Origin: Sporosarcina aquimarina
GTDB lineage: Bacteria > Bacillota > Bacilli > Bacillales_A > Planococcaceae
Direction: 5' to 3'
DNA length: 64,000 nt
NCBI RefSeq assembly: GCF_023715615.1
Contig: NZ_JAMBOM010000002.1
Coordinates: 372,001 to 436,000, forward strand
Shown here: positions 34,789-44,713 of the stretch, piece after piece
Layout: each line of letters begins with the position of its first letter
Numbering within the stretch: the first letter of the stretch is position 1
Made by a program: the position numbers and the translations under genes
Notes under the pieces: generated by a model
What the model was told of the DNA's origin: nothing
The model's database searches: none
What the model saw: the letters and a program-made list of their open reading frames with translations, nothing else

Positions 34789-36114
34789 TCATTGACCCAC
34801 TTTCATAAATTTCTTTGTGCCTTTATTTAAGATTTCATCGTAGTCGATGTAGACGAAGATGTCTTCGTCTAGGGATTCGCTGAAGTTTTTTAGTTCTGCG
34901 ATTGTTAGTTCTTCGATGCCTTTTTTCTGTTGTTCGCAATAGATGATGAGGCGACCGACGATGCTGTGGGCGTCGCGGAATGGTGTGCCTTTGCTGACGA
35001 GGTAGTCGGCGACTTCTGTCGCGTTTAGGAATCCGGCTTTAACGGCGTTGCGCATTTGGTCGGCGTTGACTTGCATTGTGTCGATCATGCTGGACATGAT
35101 GTCGATGCAATCAATGATGGTGTCCACTGCGTCGAAGAATTGTTCTTTGTCTTCTTGCATGTCTTTGTTATAAGCGAGTGGCAATCCTTTAAGTGTGGTT
35201 AATAACGCAAATAACGAACCGTAGACACGTCCTGTTTTACCTCGAATGAGTTCGGCAGCATCCGGATTCTTTTTTTGGGGCATAATGCTGCTGCCTGTTG
35301 AAAATGCATCGGACATCGTGACGAATTTGAATTCTTGGCTGCTCCAAAGAATTAGCTCTTCACTTAAGCGGCTTAAGTGCATCATTATGATGGAGAAATC
35401 CGACATGAGTTCTAATAGATAGTCTCTGTCGCTTACGCCGTCGATATAATTGTCCACTGGCTTAGCGAAGTGAAGGAGTGCTGTTGTTACATCACGATCA
35501 ATTTCATGTGTTGTTCCTGCTAATGCACCGCAACCTAATGGATTTTCATCCATGAGTTCTGCGGCGTTTTCAATTCGTTTCTTATCGCGTAAAAACATTT
35601 GGACATATGCACCTAAGTGATGGCTGAAAGTGATGACTTGTGCTCGTTGCAAATGTGTATATCCAGGCATAATAACATCATTTGCTTGTCCCTTTGTAGT
35701 TAAGGAATCCATCAGATTTTGCAGCAAATCTGAGACTTCCTTCGCTTTAGCTTTAGCATACAGTCTCATGTCGACTGCGACTTGGTCATTACGACTGCGT
35801 GCTGTATGTAGCTTCTTCCCTGTTTCCCCGATTCGCTTTGTCAGTTGAACTTCGACGAACGAATGCACGTCTTCATAATCCCCTTCTACTAATAACTTTC
35901 CAGAAGAAATATCATTTTGAATCTCTTCCAATCCATTGAGGAGCAGTTCTCCTTCTTCAGGTGTCAACAAATCACAGTGGACAAGCATAGCCACATGGGC
36001 GAGACTTCCAGCGATATCCTGTTCAATTAATCGGTTGTCTACAGGTAAAGATGTATTAAATTGTTCCATACGCTCGTGTTCTTTAGATGAAAATCTTCCA
36101 CCCCAAAGTTTCAT
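34789..36114 (-). CDS. argH: Argininosuccinate lyase (possibly truncated-type C-terminus)
   Basis: The 441-residue enzyme splits argininosuccinate to arginine and fumarate in arginine biosynthesis. Signature GSSIMPQKKNPD (about 278-289) and the catalytic regions TARSRNDQV and THLQRAQ are present. Length is slightly below the usual 455-460. It stands alone; argG is not adjacent, as it often is in Bacillales. An AhrC/ArgR box covers the promoter. Confidence 0.94.
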   Translation of the reverse strand: MKLWGGRFSSKEHERMEQFNTSLPVDNRLIEQDIAGSLAHVAMLVHCDLLTPEEGELLLNGLEEIQNDISSGKLLVEGDYEDVHSFVEVQLTKRIGETGKKLHTARSRNDQVAVDMRLYAKAKAKEVSDLLQNLMDSLTTKGQANDVIMPGYTHLQRAQVITFSHHLGAYVQMFLRDKKRIENAAELMDENPLGCGALAGTTHEIDRDVTTALLHFAKPVDNYIDGVSDRDYLLELMSDFSIIMMHLSRLSEELILWSSQEFKFVTMSDAFSTGSSIMPQKKNPDAAELIRGKTGRVYGSLFALLTTLKGLPLAYNKDMQEDKEQFFDAVDTIIDCIDIMSSMIDTMQVNADQMRNAVKAGFLNATEVADYLVSKGTPFRDAHSIVGRLIIYCEQQKKGIEELTIAELKNFSESLDEDIFVYIDYDEILNKGTKKFMKVGQ

Positions 36115-36136
36115 GTAGCTCAGCCTCCATCTTTAT

Positions 36137-36170
36137 GTATAATTATTATAATAGATGAATTATAATTCAT
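36137..36170 (-). promoter_or_regulatory. AhrC/ArgR operator and argH promoter
   Basis: ATGAATTATAATTCAT (36155-36170) is a perfect 16-bp palindrome matching the ARG box consensus (TGAAT-N4-ATTCA). A minus-strand TATAAT lies at about 36143-36148, so the operator falls between -35 and -10. The overlapping GTATAATTATTATAA (36137-36151) also resembles a PerR/Fur box by one mismatch, but coincides with the -10 and is more simply the promoter. Confidence 0.7.
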
Positions 36171-36210
36171 AACTATACTTTTTGCAATCTTCTCTCCTTA
36201 GCTTCTCAGC

Positions 36211-36239
36211 TTGTATTGTGTTTGTCAAAGAGGTATACT
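36211..36239 (+). promoter_or_regulatory. Promoter of the CDF exporter leader
   Basis: TTGTAT (36211-36216) and TATACT (36234-36239) are separated by 17 bases and would start transcription about 150 bases ahead of the exporter gene. Confidence 0.5.
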
Positions 36240-36276
36240 TATCGGTACGCATCTAATAGGAATCGAGTGATAACTA

Positions 36277-36391
36277 TGTATACTATGCTCATTAATGACC
36301 AATCCTATAAATTTTCTATCTCCCCCCCTGACAAACCTACGTCAGGGGTTTTTGTTTCCCCTCTGCAACTTTATAAATTGGAGGTTATCTG
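36277..36391 (+). other. Leader with a short ORF and an internal terminator
   Basis: A GC-rich stem CCCCTGAC (36325-36332) with GTCAGGGG (36341-36348) followed by five T forms an intrinsic terminator between the promoter and the CDF gene. A frame of 37 codons starts at ATG 36277, runs through this hairpin and stops at TGA 36389-36391, three bases before the exporter start. No known metal riboswitch fold was recognised, but the layout is that of an attenuator. Confidence 0.5.
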
Positions 36392-36394
36392 ATT

Positions 36395-37297
36395 ATGACA
36401 AACACAACACACTCATTGTCTTCCCTAATTGCAATCTGGGTTAGTCTAATTAGCAACATCTTCCTCACCATCTTAAAAATCATTGTAGGCTATCTATTTC
36501 ATAGTCCTGTTTTGTTAGCAGATGGCTTTCACAACGCAGGCGACGTGGTAGCTTCTGCCGCAGCCTTAACCTCAATGCGCTTTTCCAAACGTCCGCCAGA
36601 TGAAGATCATCCATATGGGCACGGAAAAGCAGAAGTTATCAGTTCCGCTCTCGTAGGACTCATTTTAGGGGCAGCTGCCATTTACATCGCTATAGAAGCC
36701 TTTCTCACGTTTTTCGAAGAGCCTGCTAAAGCAAGTGTCCTTGCCTTGATCACTGCAATCGTTTCTATGATTTGGAAACAGGCGCTCTATTTCTACACAA
36801 TGCGAATTGGAAAACAAGAAAACAGTAAAGGCCTCATCGCAACAGCCTATGATCATTTAGCTGATGTGTATGCTTCCATGGCAGCTGTTGTCGGTATTGG
36901 GCTTGGATTAATCGGTTTTCACTTCGACATCCCAATTCTCTCATATGGCGATCCGTTTGCTGGACTGATCGTTGCAATTCTCGTACTGCGGCTTGCGATT
37001 CATATTGGAAGAGAAGCGCTTGATATTCTAATGGAAAAAACCGTTAGTGAAGAACGGCTGCTGTTGTTCAATCAATTAATAGAAGAAATTCCCGAGGTCA
37101 AACGAATTGACCGCCTTCGGGCACGTGAGCACGGCCATTATGTACTTGTGGATATACGGATAAGTATTCCAGCAGAGCTCACGATTCAACAAGGACACGA
37201 CATCACGAGTACCCTTAGAAACGCTATTAAGGAAGCGAATCCTGACGTCGGTGAGGTCCTGATTCATGTGAATCCTTGGTACGATGAGAACGAGTGA
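36395..37297 (+). CDS. Cation diffusion facilitator, manganese-exporter-like
   Basis: The 300-residue protein has six membrane segments and a C-terminal cytoplasmic domain. The metal sites are LADGFHNAGDV (Asp43, Asp50) and YDHLADVYAS (His, Asp near 153-157), with DEDHPYGHGKAE as the signature loop. Asp/Asn residues in place of His in the first site favour Mn over Zn (MneP/MneS type of Bacillus); this is inference. ATG follows TTGGAGG. It is preceded by a leader terminator, so its expression may depend on attenuation. Confidence 0.85.
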   Translation: MTNTTHSLSSLIAIWVSLISNIFLTILKIIVGYLFHSPVLLADGFHNAGDVVASAAALTSMRFSKRPPDEDHPYGHGKAEVISSALVGLILGAAAIYIAIEAFLTFFEEPAKASVLALITAIVSMIWKQALYFYTMRIGKQENSKGLIATAYDHLADVYASMAAVVGIGLGLIGFHFDIPILSYGDPFAGLIVAILVLRLAIHIGREALDILMEKTVSEERLLLFNQLIEEIPEVKRIDRLRAREHGHYVLVDIRISIPAELTIQQGHDITSTLRNAIKEANPDVGEVLIHVNPWYDENE

Positions 37298-37349
37298 CTG
37301 TGGTCGATCATTTAAGGTATACTGGAGAGTATTGAAGGAGTTGTGATAA

Positions 37350-37928
37350 ATGATTACAAAATGGATGACCAATTATATGGCAGGACACGATGCGCAAGAA
37401 GGTATTCCGTTGAACGCCTTGCAAAAGGAATTTCTAGAGAAGAACGGATTACTTTCATCGGATGTAAAGGTACTTGAAGCACCTGCTTTCGCACCGTCCT
37501 ATAGCCTTTCTAACAAAGAAACAGATGAGCCAATCGAAACGCCTGTAAATGCTGGGAAACTAGCTGTCTCATATGTGAAGACGCAGCCAAATGATTACAT
37601 GTTTGCAGAAGAATCGTTATTTGCGACAATTGGAATCGATGGGATTGTCCTTGAGATGGATGATGTATTTGGAACGATTACTGCATTATTTGGACTTCAG
37701 GTTCAGAAAAAGCATGGCGAATGGCTAAAAAAATACATCGACGCACAACTTGGAACTGCACCTGGTACACGCAGTTTAATGTTTTCATCCGATGATGGAC
37801 TGTGGGATGTAAATATCGCTCTTGATTATGTGGACGGTTTCTCGGAGAATGACACATTTGACGAAACGCTAGAACTTGTTTATAAATTTGTTTTTAACAT
37901 GCTCATCGCATTAGAGGAAGAAGCGTGA
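37350..37928 (+). CDS. Uncharacterised protein coupled to an RNA methyltransferase
   Basis: The 192-residue soluble protein is acidic (EEA end) and without membrane segments or obvious motifs. I do not recognise the family. ATG follows GAAGGAG. Its stop overlaps the GTG start of the next gene by four bases (GTGA), indicating translational coupling and a shared function. Confidence 0.6.
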   Translation: MITKWMTNYMAGHDAQEGIPLNALQKEFLEKNGLLSSDVKVLEAPAFAPSYSLSNKETDEPIETPVNAGKLAVSYVKTQPNDYMFAEESLFATIGIDGIVLEMDDVFGTITALFGLQVQKKHGEWLKKYIDAQLGTAPGTRSLMFSSDDGLWDVNIALDYVDGFSENDTFDETLELVYKFVFNMLIALEEEA

Positions 37929-38872
37929 ACGAGGTAGCAGTCAATTACCTTTACACATATAGCCGGCATGTCGATGAACACGACTTGTGTCGGCTTGAAA
38001 TGCGCGCTTTTTTCAATCAGGATACGTATGAAAATTTCATCCTCAATAACGTCTGTATTGACCCGAGTCGTAGTCCTTTCATGAGGGAGCGTTTAGATGT
38101 ACTGATTATGTGCGATTCAGTTTCAGAGATTACTGAGTACGTTTCAACATTTTCTGATGAGGGACAAACATTCCTCATCCGTTGCCTCAATACAATACCG
38201 TTAGGAGACACACCTAAACTGTCACATCCAAATCGCCGAAAAATTGAACGGGACATTGGAATGGCTATGTCTGGTGAAGCAGATTTAGATAATCCGGACA
38301 TTCTTTATGGTGTTGTCCAGATTGGTAATCGCTATCTATTTGGGTATTTAACAGAAAGTGTTGCTGTATGGAACCTACACGTAAAAAAACCTGAAATGTA
38401 TTCCACTGCCCTCAGCACGCGTGTCGCTCGAGCGGTTTCGAATATCGCCGTTCCACATCCCAAAGGGGTAAAAGCAATTGACCCATGCTGCGGCATCGGG
38501 AACGTGCTTGTTGAAGCATTATCAATGGGAATCGACATGGACGGCAGGGACATCAACCCACTTGCTGTGCTCGGCTCACGAAAAAACATAGCGCACTTCG
38601 GATTAACGGGTGATGTAACACCTGGCCCAATCGAAGAAGCCCCTGGCCATTATGACGCAGCAATCATCGATATGCCATATAACTTGTACACACACGTTAC
38701 CCGGGAGCAACAAGCATCGATTTTACAATCAGCCCGCACACTGACAGACAAACTTGTCATCGTCACTATAGAATCGATGGATGATTTACTCATCGATTCT
38801 GGATTTGAAATAGTAGATCGTTGTATTGCTAAAAAAGCACATTTTGAACGTGAAGTTGTCGTGTGTCGTTAA
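37925..38872 (+). CDS. TRM11/THUMP-like SAM-dependent RNA methyltransferase
   Basis: The 315-residue protein has a class I methyltransferase fold with AIDPCCGIGNVLVEALSMG (about 185-203) as SAM site and IDMPYNLY (about 245) at the catalytic position, where N6-/N2-amino methyltransferases have (D/N)PPY. The N-terminal 150 residues likely bind RNA. The target base is unknown. It is coupled to the gene upstream and ends at a strong terminator. Confidence 0.75.
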   Translation: MNEVAVNYLYTYSRHVDEHDLCRLEMRAFFNQDTYENFILNNVCIDPSRSPFMRERLDVLIMCDSVSEITEYVSTFSDEGQTFLIRCLNTIPLGDTPKLSHPNRRKIERDIGMAMSGEADLDNPDILYGVVQIGNRYLFGYLTESVAVWNLHVKKPEMYSTALSTRVARAVSNIAVPHPKGVKAIDPCCGIGNVLVEALSMGIDMDGRDINPLAVLGSRKNIAHFGLTGDVTPGPIEEAPGHYDAAIIDMPYNLYTHVTREQQASILQSARTLTDKLVIVTIESMDDLLIDSGFEIVDRCIAKKAHFEREVVVCR

Positions 38873-38908
38873 ACTGAAAAACGAAGTTCTACTTCATGTG
38901 AACTAACA

Positions 38909-38945
38909 AGACGAGCCTACCTGACTTTACAGGTAAGCTCGTCTT
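38909..38945 (+). terminator. Terminator; rest of 38873-39113 has no gene
   Basis: AAGACGAGCCTACCT pairs with AGGTAAGCTCGTCTT (38909-38923 with 38931-38945), then CTGTTTT. Further on, GGCAAA.GG / CC.TTTGCC (39068-39093) forms a second hairpin near the end of the convergent methyltransferase gene. Confidence 0.83.
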
Positions 38946-39113
38946 CTGTTTTCGTAATAAGGATAGGATGAGCTAATTTGCAGCGCACTCTTCATTCTCT
39001 ATAAGTGGTTAAAACGATGATGATAACATGGCACAATGCCTAATTACCTTACGTTTAAAATCCACGGGATGGCAAAAGGTAAACCCTTTGCCGCTACGAT
39101 AAAGAATAAGTTG

Positions 39114-39734
39114 TCATTCAGAAATAATGAATACGCCCCCACAATGAGAAATCGAATGAAATTCACACGGATACGGTAAGGAAGATTTAATTTCATCGTG
39201 CACAAAATAAAATTCATCATCATCCCAGTATTCAATACTTTCCTGACGACATTTATCTAATTTCCCTCGATTTTCAAAGGAAATGTCTCCGATGACTATC
39301 TTACCCCCCTTCTTAAGAAGAGGAATTAGGTCGGTAATAAATGATATTTTTTCTTCGTCAGTTAAGTGGTGCAATGTGTAAGTACTTATAATAGAATCAT
39401 ATTTATTTTCAAGAATCTCTGGAGGTAGACCTACTGAAATATCCCACTCGAACAAGTTGGCATTAGGCATTTTAGATTGAGCAATGGAAATCATTTTTGA
39501 TGAAAAGTCTACTCCATCAATTTGGTGTCCATTTGCATAAAGTTTACTTGTTAAGACACCTGTTCCAAATCCAATATCAAGAACTTTGGAATTCTCCTTT
39601 TGCATCACTTCATTAAAAATCGTATTTAGTATTTTCTTATATCCAGCGAAAGGGTATAGATGATTCTCTTCACTGACTTGAACTGTTTGATCATAGTTAT
39701 CCGACCATAAATTAAACCCTTGATTTGTTAACAT
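39114..39734 (-). CDS. Class I SAM-dependent methyltransferase (YrrT-like)
   Basis: The 206-residue protein has motif I VLDIGFGTGVL (about 52-62), a conserved HHL segment (TYTLHHLTDEEK) and a motif IV-like stretch. YrrT-type enzymes act in methionine salvage, but the local context gives no support for a substrate. ATG 39734 follows TTGGAGGAG by seven bases; the longer frame has no site. The stretch 39735-39999 holds only a possible 21-codon frame (39785-39850) of doubtful value. Confidence 0.8.
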   Translation of the reverse strand: MLTNQGFNLWSDNYDQTVQVSEENHLYPFAGYKKILNTIFNEVMQKENSKVLDIGFGTGVLTSKLYANGHQIDGVDFSSKMISIAQSKMPNANLFEWDISVGLPPEILENKYDSIISTYTLHHLTDEEKISFITDLIPLLKKGGKIVIGDISFENRGKLDKCRQESIEYWDDDEFYFVHDEIKSSLPYPCEFHSISHCGGVFIISE

Positions 39735-39999
39735 GAATGCTCCTCCAATAATTATCAAATTTACGAGCATTCAATGAGATTCTTCATGAATTACTCGTAA
39801 CGTCCCCCGATAAAACGATTTTCCTGATTATAAGTAATAATATTTTCCATTGTAATCACACCTTTCAATAGTATATTTAAACTTTAACACGGATATCTAA
39901 ATATTACATTAATTAAAGAGAAATAAAAAATGTATATGAAATTGACTTTGTATCTACCGCTATCTGTTATAAGGTAAGTTTAGCTGTTACCTCCAATAA

Positions 40000-40614
40000 T
40001 TACGAATTTCTCTTCGACATAACCTCTGCAATTTTATGAGAATTGAAGTCCTCTTCCTCATTCAGTTTATCAATAATGTTAGTATAGTCTTTTTTATTTC
40101 TATTTTGGCTTAGTTTATATGCCGCTTGGATTTCTTGTATTTTGATTTTAAATCCGACAATACCATTTAGTTGTTTTTCTAACAAAGAATTTGAAAGTCT
40201 ATCCCATAAAACCGGTTCCTCACGATGTTTTTCGTATTTTTGCAATAGCATTGTCAAGTCCTCTTTCAACTCTTCCTTGTCCAAAATACTTACTTCGCCA
40301 TATACATGAACAGATTGATAGTTCCATGTTGGGACATTCTCACCTTCATACCAGGAAGAAGAGATATATGCGTGGGGCCCCTGGAACATAACCAGTACTT
40401 CATCGCAAGTGTCGAAAGTTTTCCATTGAGGGTTCCCATAAGAAAGATGCCCTGTTATAAAATAATCATCTGCTATTTTTGATAATTGCATCGGCAAATG
40501 TGTGGCAATTGGCTTCCCTTGTACTGTTGTTACGACTGTACCAAATGAGTTTTTTTGTACAAAGTGTGAAATTTCTTCGATATTATCGACTTTAAAGTAA
40601 TCTGGAATATACAT
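40000..40614 (-). CDS. paiB: FMN-binding negative regulator PaiB
   Basis: The 204-residue protein matches PaiB: MYIPDYFKVDN at the start, HLSYGNPQWKTF and FQGPHAYISSSWY in the flavin-like split barrel. In Bacillus subtilis paiAB represses degradative enzymes and sporulation genes, and PaiB binds a flavin-like cofactor. It follows paiA by 21 bases on the same strand (GCGGTTTATC... with AAAGGCGG), forming the paiAB operon. Confidence 0.9.
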   Translation of the reverse strand: MYIPDYFKVDNIEEISHFVQKNSFGTVVTTVQGKPIATHLPMQLSKIADDYFITGHLSYGNPQWKTFDTCDEVLVMFQGPHAYISSSWYEGENVPTWNYQSVHVYGEVSILDKEELKEDLTMLLQKYEKHREEPVLWDRLSNSLLEKQLNGIVGFKIKIQEIQAAYKLSQNRNKKDYTNIIDKLNEEEDFNSHKIAEVMSKRNS

Positions 40615-40635
40615 GATAAACCGCCTTTCAAGAAT

Positions 40636-41160
<525 letters not shown>

Positions 41161-41428
41161 TTAATGCTCCTTTCAGATTTAAATCATTTACTATCACACT
41201 TCGCTAGAGTTTTCCACTATCTAAGGAAGTTTATGGGTAAAGGGTACTTCCACGCCTATCCCTATTTAGTGCAACTCTTAAGCCCATCTCTCCATTTCAG
41301 TATCCTGATCGATGAGACGTAGGCTTTTTTAAGCAAAGGTGACTTCCGTTAGAGATAATAGTAATATAATAATTGACATTGCAAAAGGCACAGTTTTGAC
41401 AAAATATACATGACAGAGGTTATTTAAA

Positions 41429-42820
41429 ATGAAAAACATTATCTTTGCTTTAGAGAGCCATTCATCTAAATACAAACAGATATATAATCAGTTTAAATTA
41501 TTAATCGAGAATGGGGATCTGCCAGCAAACGAACAATTACCTTCCTTACGTCAGTTGGCAGAATCCCTGCAAGTCAGTCGCAATACGACTTTAATGGCTT
41601 ATGAACAGCTTGCTGCAGAAGGCTATATCCGTGGAGCAGAAAGAAAAGGCTACACAGTTAATGAACTAGAACCTTCCTTATTCCAAGAGGGTTACATTTC
41701 TATCCCTATTAATAGTTCTGAAAGTCAAACTGAGCCTAAGACAACATATTTAATCGACTTTAAGGCAGGCGCTGTAAATCAGAAAAACTTCCCCTTAAAA
41801 ACTTGGAGAAGAATTTCTAATTCAGTATTAGCACTTCAGGAAAGCTTTCAATATGGGGATCCCTTTGGTGAAATGTGTTTGCGTGAACAAATCGCCACCT
41901 ATTTGTTCGAATCTCGCGGGGTAAAAACAGACCCGAACGCAATTATCATTGGTAGTAGCACTCAGCATATGTTGATAAATCTTGGACATATCCTGAAGAA
42001 TGATTTCGGAAGCACGATCTTGGAAGACCCCGGGTATGACGGTGCAAAAGCGGCCTTCCTATTCCATTCTTTCTCACTTGAAACTTTACCTGTCGATGCA
42101 TCAGGAGCTGATTTTTCACATTTAGAAAACATGGTGTCACGTTTAATCTACGTAACGCCCTCCCATCAGAGTCCAATGGGGGTAAGTATGTCTATTCAAC
42201 AAAGACAAAAACTCATTCAATGGGCCAATAAGAGAGATGGATATATTATTGAAGACGATTATGATAGTGAGTTTCGTTACACACAACAACCATTTCCAGC
42301 ACTAGCTTCCATTGATTCAAAAAAAGTCATCTATCTGGGCAATTTTTCAAAATCCTTTCTCCCAGGAATCCGCTTAAGTTATATGGTTTTGCCAAAGTTG
42401 CTTTTAGACAATTATAAAAAACAATTTCAGCATTTCGAGAGCACGACTTCCCTTCTTAGCCAACTTTCAATGGCTAAATTTATGGAAGAGGGTGAATGGA
42501 ACCGCCATATTAAACGAATGCGCCTTGTTTATAAGCGTAAGATGAATTGTTTAGTTGCCGAGCTAAACAAGCAGTTCAAACAACATATTTCAATTATTGG
42601 AGAACAGTCTGGTTTATACTTATTAGTTCAGATCCATCAAAAACATTCTGAGAGCTGGCTAATTGAGCGTGCTGCCGCGGAAGGCATTAAAGTGTATCCT
42701 ACATCCATCTATTTCATTGATAACTATCCAGAAATGCCTATTATAAAACTTGGCTTTAGTAATCTAACCTGCGAGGAAATACAGAAGGGTGTGAAGATTT
42801 TAAAGGAGGCTTGGCTATAA
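41429..42820 (+). CDS. MocR-type (GntR HTH + aminotransferase) regulator
   Basis: The 463-residue protein joins a GntR-type winged helix (about 1-75, LPSLRQLAESLQVSRNTTLMAYEQL) to a class I aminotransferase domain. The PLP-lysine is in NFSKSFLPGIRLSY (about residue 310), with IEDDYDSEFRY upstream. Such proteins sense PLP or amines; PdxR and GabR are known members. Targets here could include the divergent paiAB or itself. ATG follows CAGAGG. Confidence 0.88.
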   Translation: MKNIIFALESHSSKYKQIYNQFKLLIENGDLPANEQLPSLRQLAESLQVSRNTTLMAYEQLAAEGYIRGAERKGYTVNELEPSLFQEGYISIPINSSESQTEPKTTYLIDFKAGAVNQKNFPLKTWRRISNSVLALQESFQYGDPFGEMCLREQIATYLFESRGVKTDPNAIIIGSSTQHMLINLGHILKNDFGSTILEDPGYDGAKAAFLFHSFSLETLPVDASGADFSHLENMVSRLIYVTPSHQSPMGVSMSIQQRQKLIQWANKRDGYIIEDDYDSEFRYTQQPFPALASIDSKKVIYLGNFSKSFLPGIRLSYMVLPKLLLDNYKKQFQHFESTTSLLSQLSMAKFMEEGEWNRHIKRMRLVYKRKMNCLVAELNKQFKQHISIIGEQSGLYLLVQIHQKHSESWLIERAAAEGIKVYPTSIYFIDNYPEMPIIKLGFSNLTCEEIQKGVKILKEAWL

Positions 42821-42826
42821 AAACAT

Positions 42827-42861
42827 CCCCGCGACTGTCAGTTATATCAACCATCGCGGGG
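42827..42861 (+). terminator. Terminator-like hairpin after the MocR gene
   Basis: CCCCGCGA (42827-42834) pairs with TCGCGGGG (42854-42861). The T tail is weak. Confidence 0.6.
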
Positions 42862-42960
42862 GCATTCATTGAATTTATTAAACATTAGAATTGCCAGATT
42901 GTATAGTAGCTTTTACTCTTTTATACAACCTGAAAATTGAATGATTTCTTCTTCCTTTGA

Positions 42961-44181
42961 TTAGTTTATATCCTCTAGAAAAAATCGCTTTTTATCTGTT
43001 TTCAGAACTAAACAGGTATATATAACAGATATTAAAAGCATCACAATTGCTAATGAAGCAATGACAACTCGTAAAGACAAAACATCTCCTAAGACGCCGA
43101 TACCAAGTATAAATACAACCTGCACCACGCTTTGAATGAGCTGATAAATACTGGTTACTCTCCCCATTACCGCAACTGGCACATTATTTTGATAGAACGT
43201 CATGATCCCTGCATTTAAAAACACGTTAAAGAACCCTAAAATCAAAAAACCAATCACTATTGATAAAAACGACCATGAGAACGCGTAAATCACATAACCT
43301 ATTGTCATCATAATTAGTCCTATAGAAATCATATATCTCAGAGAAAATTTAGTTGAAAAAAGCGATAATAATATAGCGCTGAGCACAGAGCCTAAACCCG
43401 TGATACTGACAAGCAAGCTATAGTCAATTTCAGAAAGACCAATCACCCGCTGAGTAAAGACGACTTCTTGAGTATCCATTGTAAAAGAGAAAATCATAAT
43501 TATGGTGAATCCAAGATAAATCGCAGAAACATATCGATTCGCAACGAAAAAGTCCTTAACAACGATGAAATCACTCACTACTTGCGAAATCGTCAACGCA
43601 GGAACCTTATTTTTATCAATGGTTTCTTTCTCTGGGAGCAAGAGCAACAACAAGGCCGCTACAACAAATAATACAGCGTTGATCCATAACGTTATTTCAT
43701 AAGACAATAAAAAGAGCAAAGCGCCTCCTATAGCTGGACCTATAATGAAGGCACCTGAACTTGCAAAAGAACGGATTGCGTTAAACCGCTTTCTTTTTTC
43801 GATTGGCACCACAATGGTTAAATAGGTCGTTGAAGCTGGATGAAAGAAAGAGTTCGCTATACTGAGCACAATCAGGATTCCATATACAACAATCATATTT
43901 GGAGCAAAAGGAATAAGACTAATGAATACAGCTCGAATTACATACGTACTCATCATAATTTTCCTCTTACTTCTATAATCGATAAGGCTTCCTGTCCAAA
44001 ATTTAGTGAAGATATTCGTAAGTGGACTAATAATCCAGAGTCCCGCAACAGCTGCTGCAGAACCCGTGAGTTGAAATACAATTATATTAATCGCTATCAG
44101 GTAAATAAAGTTACCGATATTGGCAATCGCTATTGACGACAACAATATGCCAGGGTCTTTCCATTCCTTTAATGTACCCAA
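42961..44181 (-). CDS. MFS transporter, macrolide-efflux-like
   Basis: The 406-residue protein has 12 hydrophobic segments and the MFS pattern ANIGNFIYLIA..., DYRSKRKIMMSTYVIRAV and GRVTSIYQLIQSVVQV. It resembles MefA/EntS-like exporters. The substrate is unknown. The start is TTG with AAGGGG about ten bases upstream. Confidence 0.8.
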   Translation of the reverse strand: MGTLKEWKDPGILLSSIAIANIGNFIYLIAINIIVFQLTGSAAAVAGLWIISPLTNIFTKFWTGSLIDYRSKRKIMMSTYVIRAVFISLIPFAPNMIVVYGILIVLSIANSFFHPASTTYLTIVVPIEKRKRFNAIRSFASSGAFIIGPAIGGALLFLLSYEITLWINAVLFVVAALLLLLLPEKETIDKNKVPALTISQVVSDFIVVKDFFVANRYVSAIYLGFTIIMIFSFTMDTQEVVFTQRVIGLSEIDYSLLVSITGLGSVLSAILLSLFSTKFSLRYMISIGLIMMTIGYVIYAFSWSFLSIVIGFLILGFFNVFLNAGIMTFYQNNVPVAVMGRVTSIYQLIQSVVQVVFILGIGVLGDVLSLRVVIASLAIVMLLISVIYTCLVLKTDKKRFFLEDIN

Positions 44182-44224
44182 CGCAAAACGACCCCTTCGT
44201 AAAGAAATCTACTCACTATAGAGG

Positions 44225-44623
44225 TTACTCACTTCTTTTTAACACGTTTTTTATAGTATCCAAGGAAACATGGCCCTTCTGCATGGGACGAGGACATATT
44301 CGATTATATTTGTAGACCTTTTCGTTAATTTTCTCTAAACGCTTTTCTAGATCTAGTGTTATATCGGCCTTGTAAAAATCAGCAAGTAGGTGAACATCTT
44401 CTCGAATTTCTTGTTGTAAAATTAGCCAATGAGGCTTGTATCCTGCGTCCTTAGCTATTCGTTGAAAATGTTGTAACGTATCTCCCGAGAAATAGTCTGG
44501 ACTCAAAGGTTTCCCTTTTCCAGGTAAATTGTCCATCCCACCCTCTTCTGCGTGCTTCTTAATAATGTCACTCATCAAGTCATTGTAGGGTTCTTGAAAA
44601 TTGTCTTCTTTCATCTTTTCCAT
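44225..44623 (-). CDS. DUF1992 (DnaJ-like) protein
   Basis: The 132-residue protein contains the DUF1992 signature GGMDNLPGKGKPL (about 28-40) and a charged helical tail. The family function is unknown. ATG follows AAAGGAG. It lies downstream of the TPR regulator on the same strand with 90 bases between. Confidence 0.8.
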   Translation of the reverse strand: MEKMKEDNFQEPYNDLMSDIIKKHAEEGGMDNLPGKGKPLSPDYFSGDTLQHFQRIAKDAGYKPHWLILQQEIREDVHLLADFYKADITLDLEKRLEKINEKVYKYNRICPRPMQKGHVSLDTIKNVLKRSE

Positions 44624-44713
44624 ACTCCTTTCATCAGACCTGTAATCATTTCTAACACTTGGTCACTGTGCCAACCTGTACATAAAGAGAAGCTTAAATC
44701 GCCATACGTACTT

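Noticed and set aside
36137-36151. PerR/Fur-like box upstream of argH
   Set aside because: It matches by one mismatch but coincides with the -10 region; the neighbouring perfect AhrC palindrome explains regulation better.
39785-39850. 21-codon frame with AAAGGTG upstream of the YrrT-like gene
   Set aside because: Too short and without recognisable composition; could be a leader peptide but nothing supports it.
44624-44713. Signal peptide gene for the TPR regulator
   Set aside because: The downstream interval has no frame with a secretion signal and start site, so no NprX/PapR-like partner can be called.
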